From: an uncultured Flavobacteriales bacterium
Lineage (GTDB): Bacteria; Bacteroidota; Bacteroidia; Flavobacteriales; Crocinitomicaceae
Reading direction: 5' to 3'
Assembly: GCA_946478775.1 (NCBI GenBank)
Contig: CAMLDR010000019.1
Span: forward strand, 1-36,723
DNA length: 36,723 bases
Made by a program: the position numbers and the translations under genes
Notes under the pieces: generated by a model
What the model saw: the letters and a program-made list of their open reading frames with translations, nothing else
Database searches by the model: none
What the model was told of the DNA's origin: nothing
Shown here: piece by piece, positions 35,054 to 36,723 of the stretch
Layout: each line of letters begins with the position of its first letter
Numbering within the stretch: position 1 is the first letter of the stretch

Positions 35054-36535
35054 ATGATTCATTTCAAGCTGACATTTCGCATTTTTTCAATCGGATTAAT
35101 TGCTCTTCTTACCGGGAGCTTTACATTTTCCCAGAATTCGGTCCAAACAGCAATCGATGCATTTTCTTCGAACGCCTATTTTGCGAACGCGTCCATCAGT
35201 TTTATGGCTATGGATTGTTCCACCGGTCAGGTTTTGGCATCAAAAAATCCTTCATTGGCTTTGCCGCCGGCTTCCACTACCAAATTATTCGCTACGGCAA
35301 CTGCATTTCAATTGCTTGGAAAGAACTATGCACCTCAAACACGCATTTACCTGGACGGGGAATTGACAAAAGACGGCGTGCTCAACGGAAATTTATGGAT
35401 CAGAGGTGGAGGCGATGTGGCGCTTGGCAGCCGGTATTACAATGGAGACGGCAGAGAAGATGAATTCATGGAAAAATGGGTAGATACACTTGTAAAACTG
35501 GGAATCAAAAAGATTAGCGGTGCCATTGTAGCTGATGCTTCGGAGTTTGGATATGAAGGAGCGCCTGATGGCTGGAATTGGGGAGATATGGGAAATTATT
35601 ACGGAGCAGGTGCTTGCGGACTTCCGATCTATGATAATATGCTGCGCTACCATTTCCAGGTGGGCGCCAAAAGCGGAACAAAGACGGCTTTCCTGGGAAC
35701 AACTCCGGTTGTTCCGGGATTGAAATACGCCAATTACGTTCAAACCGGCGGTTCGGGAGATAATTGTTACATCTACGGAGCTCCTTATTCCATGGACCGT
35801 TTTGGAACGGGAACTTTGGGAGCGGGACTTGGGAAGTTTACGGTGAAAGGAAGTCTACCCGATCCCGAATTGACCTTTTCACAGGAGTTTACACGTGTTT
35901 TGAAAGCGAAAGGAATTGAAGTAAAAGAAACAGCGCTTTCAGCCAGGAATTTACCTCTTGTTCCTGCAACTGCGCGTTATGCAGCCATGAAACTGTTTTT
36001 TACCTATAAAGGAAAGACCCTGAATTCCATTGCCTGGTGGACGAATATGAAATCAGTGAACCTCTTCGCAGAAGAAGTATTGTGCTGGGTGGGTTACGGA
36101 ACTTCCGGGAACGGATCGATAGACAACAGTATTGCGCGCATGATGAATTATTGGTCGGGAAAGATCAACACCATCGGGCTCTACATCACGGATGGTTCGG
36201 GCTTATCGCGCAGCAATGCCATTTCGGCAACCCATTTCTGTGAAATGCTGAAATACATGACAACAGCCAAAGAGTTTGATGCCTTTTATGCCACACTGCC
36301 TGTAGCGGGAGTTTCGGGAACGCTTTCTTCGGTTTGTAAAAATCAGCCAGGAGAAGGAAAGATCCACGCGAAAAGCGGAACGATGAAACGGATCAAAGCG
36401 TATTCGGGTTATGCAGAAACCAAATCCGGCAAGAAAATTTGTTTTTCCCTGATCATCAATAATTTCAACTGCTCTTCCGAGTATACGGTGGAGCAAATGG
36501 AGAAGGTGTTCAATGCGATGGTGCTTTCGGAGTGA
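35054..36535 (+). CDS. dacB: PBP4-type D-alanyl-D-alanine carboxypeptidase/endopeptidase (S13)
   Basis: A 493-residue periplasmic penicillin-binding protein that trims or cleaves peptide cross-links in peptidoglycan. The signal peptide ends at about TFSQ (residue 27). The three active-site motifs are intact: SxxK (PPASTTKL, Ser74-Lys77), SxN (KSVNLFAEE, Ser334-Asn336) and KSGT (IHAKSGTMKR, Lys440). The S13 hallmark DGSGLSRSN follows the SxN motif. The long insertion after SxxK (RGGGDVALGSRYY, GWNWGDMGNYYGAG) is as in the family. I chose the ATG at 35054; the in-frame ATG at 35012 would put 14 extra polar residues before the signal peptide. It is divergent from the polysaccharide operon. Confidence 0.93.
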   Translation: MIHFKLTFRIFSIGLIALLTGSFTFSQNSVQTAIDAFSSNAYFANASISFMAMDCSTGQVLASKNPSLALPPASTTKLFATATAFQLLGKNYAPQTRIYLDGELTKDGVLNGNLWIRGGGDVALGSRYYNGDGREDEFMEKWVDTLVKLGIKKISGAIVADASEFGYEGAPDGWNWGDMGNYYGAGACGLPIYDNMLRYHFQVGAKSGTKTAFLGTTPVVPGLKYANYVQTGGSGDNCYIYGAPYSMDRFGTGTLGAGLGKFTVKGSLPDPELTFSQEFTRVLKAKGIEVKETALSARNLPLVPATARYAAMKLFFTYKGKTLNSIAWWTNMKSVNLFAEEVLCWVGYGTSGNGSIDNSIARMMNYWSGKINTIGLYITDGSGLSRSNAISATHFCEMLKYMTTAKEFDAFYATLPVAGVSGTLSSVCKNQPGEGKIHAKSGTMKRIKAYSGYAETKSGKKICFSLIINNFNCSSEYTVEQMEKVFNAMVLSE

Positions 36536-36543
36536 GGTATGAG

Positions 36544-36562
36544 CCTATGTTGTTATGTGGTT
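36544..36562. repeat. Copy of the CCTATGT...ATGTG intergenic element
   Basis: These 19 bases match 16 of 19 with 14126-14144 in the foldback element after waaA. Both copies lie just behind a plus-strand stop codon. Only one arm is visible here. Confidence 0.4.
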
Positions 36563-36584
36563 AAGTATAATTCACTGCTTTTAT

Positions 36585-36592
36585 TAATTTTG
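36585..36592 (+). promoter_or_regulatory. Candidate -7 promoter element for the DegT-family gene
   Basis: TAATTTTG matches TAnnTTTG exactly, 41 nt before the GTG start at 36634. No good -33 TTG is seen at the usual distance. Confidence 0.38.
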
Positions 36593-36633
36593 CAGGAATA
36601 GACTATTTTAAATAATCTCTATAGATTAAGCAC

Positions 36634-36723
36634 GTGAAAAAAATTCAAATGGTTGACCTGGCGACACAGTACCAGGCAATAAAAACCGAGATAGATTCGG
36701 CAATTCAGGAAGTTCTGGATTCG
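36634..36723 (+). CDS. DegT/DnrJ/EryC1/StrS aminotransferase, N-terminal 30 codons
   Basis: Only the first 30 codons are in the window. The reading starts at GTG 36634 (KKIQMVDLATQYQAIKTEID, then SAIQEVLDS), and MVDLxxQYxxIKxEIDxAI is the typical N-terminus of PLP-dependent sugar aminotransferases of the DegT/DnrJ/EryC1/StrS family. These make amino sugars on nucleotide carriers for surface polysaccharides. The PLP lysine and substrate motifs lie beyond the right edge, so the exact substrate is open. The position near the polysaccharide cluster fits, but it is on the opposite strand with dacB between. Confidence 0.75.
   Translation, partial: MKKIQMVDLATQYQAIKTEIDSAIQEVLDS

Overview
The window looks like chromosomal DNA of a Bacteroidota member, most likely order Flavobacteriales; a Fluviicola/Crocinitomicaceae-like organism is my inference. 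The support is a type IX secretion (T9SS) trio (giant adhesin with a gliding-type C-terminal sorting domain, PorP/SprF, OmpA-like protein), many lipoproteins, candidate promoters of the TAnnTTTG type, TAAATG or 1-8 nt gene junctions, and Bacteroidota-style UvrA, WaaA and Wzc proteins. There are no tRNA or rRNA genes, IS elements or CRISPR arrays that I can support.

Layout. 1-8.9 kb: the 3' part of a giant Rhs/YD-repeat gene whose true start lies off the left edge, ending in the Rhs core and a variable AT-rich tip. A small lipoprotein gene follows 7 nt later (a possible partner or immunity gene), then a decayed ORF, then a strong bidirectional terminator. 9-14.8 kb: a NamZ-type (DUF1343) muramidase lipoprotein on the minus strand shares its start-codon bases with a divergent LolC/E-like ABC permease. 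Next come an outer-membrane barrel gene abutting waaA (Kdo transferase) and a convergent LOG-family gene. 15.2-24.1 kb: a three-gene T9SS operon of a 1893-aa secreted repeat adhesin, PorP/SprF, and a TPR/PD40/OmpA protein. The genes are 1-2 nt apart and end at a hairpin terminator. 24.1-24.7 kb is a gene-free gap. 24.7-28.7 kb: uvrA and an MltD-like lytic transglycosylase, both minus strand. 28.8-34.8 kb: a minus-strand polysaccharide cluster read in the order GT4 glycosyltransferase, Wza-like export lipoprotein, Wzc-like tyrosine kinase, rmlC, WecA/TagO-like transferase. 35.0-36.7 kb: a PBP4-type carboxypeptidase and the first 30 codons of a DegT/DnrJ/EryC1/StrS aminotransferase.

How the genes fit together. 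Most genes serve the cell envelope. WaaA, the LolC/E-like permease and the barrel protein act in outer-membrane building. NamZ, MltD and PBP4 act in peptidoglycan turnover. The GT4-Wza-Wzc-RmlC-WecA group, perhaps with the DegT gene, makes and exports a surface polysaccharide. The T9SS trio puts a large calcium-binding, Ig-repeat protein on the surface.

The parts most worth a second look are the Rhs tip/lipoprotein/relic region, a short-period helical repeat block buried in the Rhs protein, the domain insertion in the ABC permease, a terminator-like hairpin in the leader of the polysaccharide operon, and the repeat/hairpin cluster that carries the wzc stop codon.
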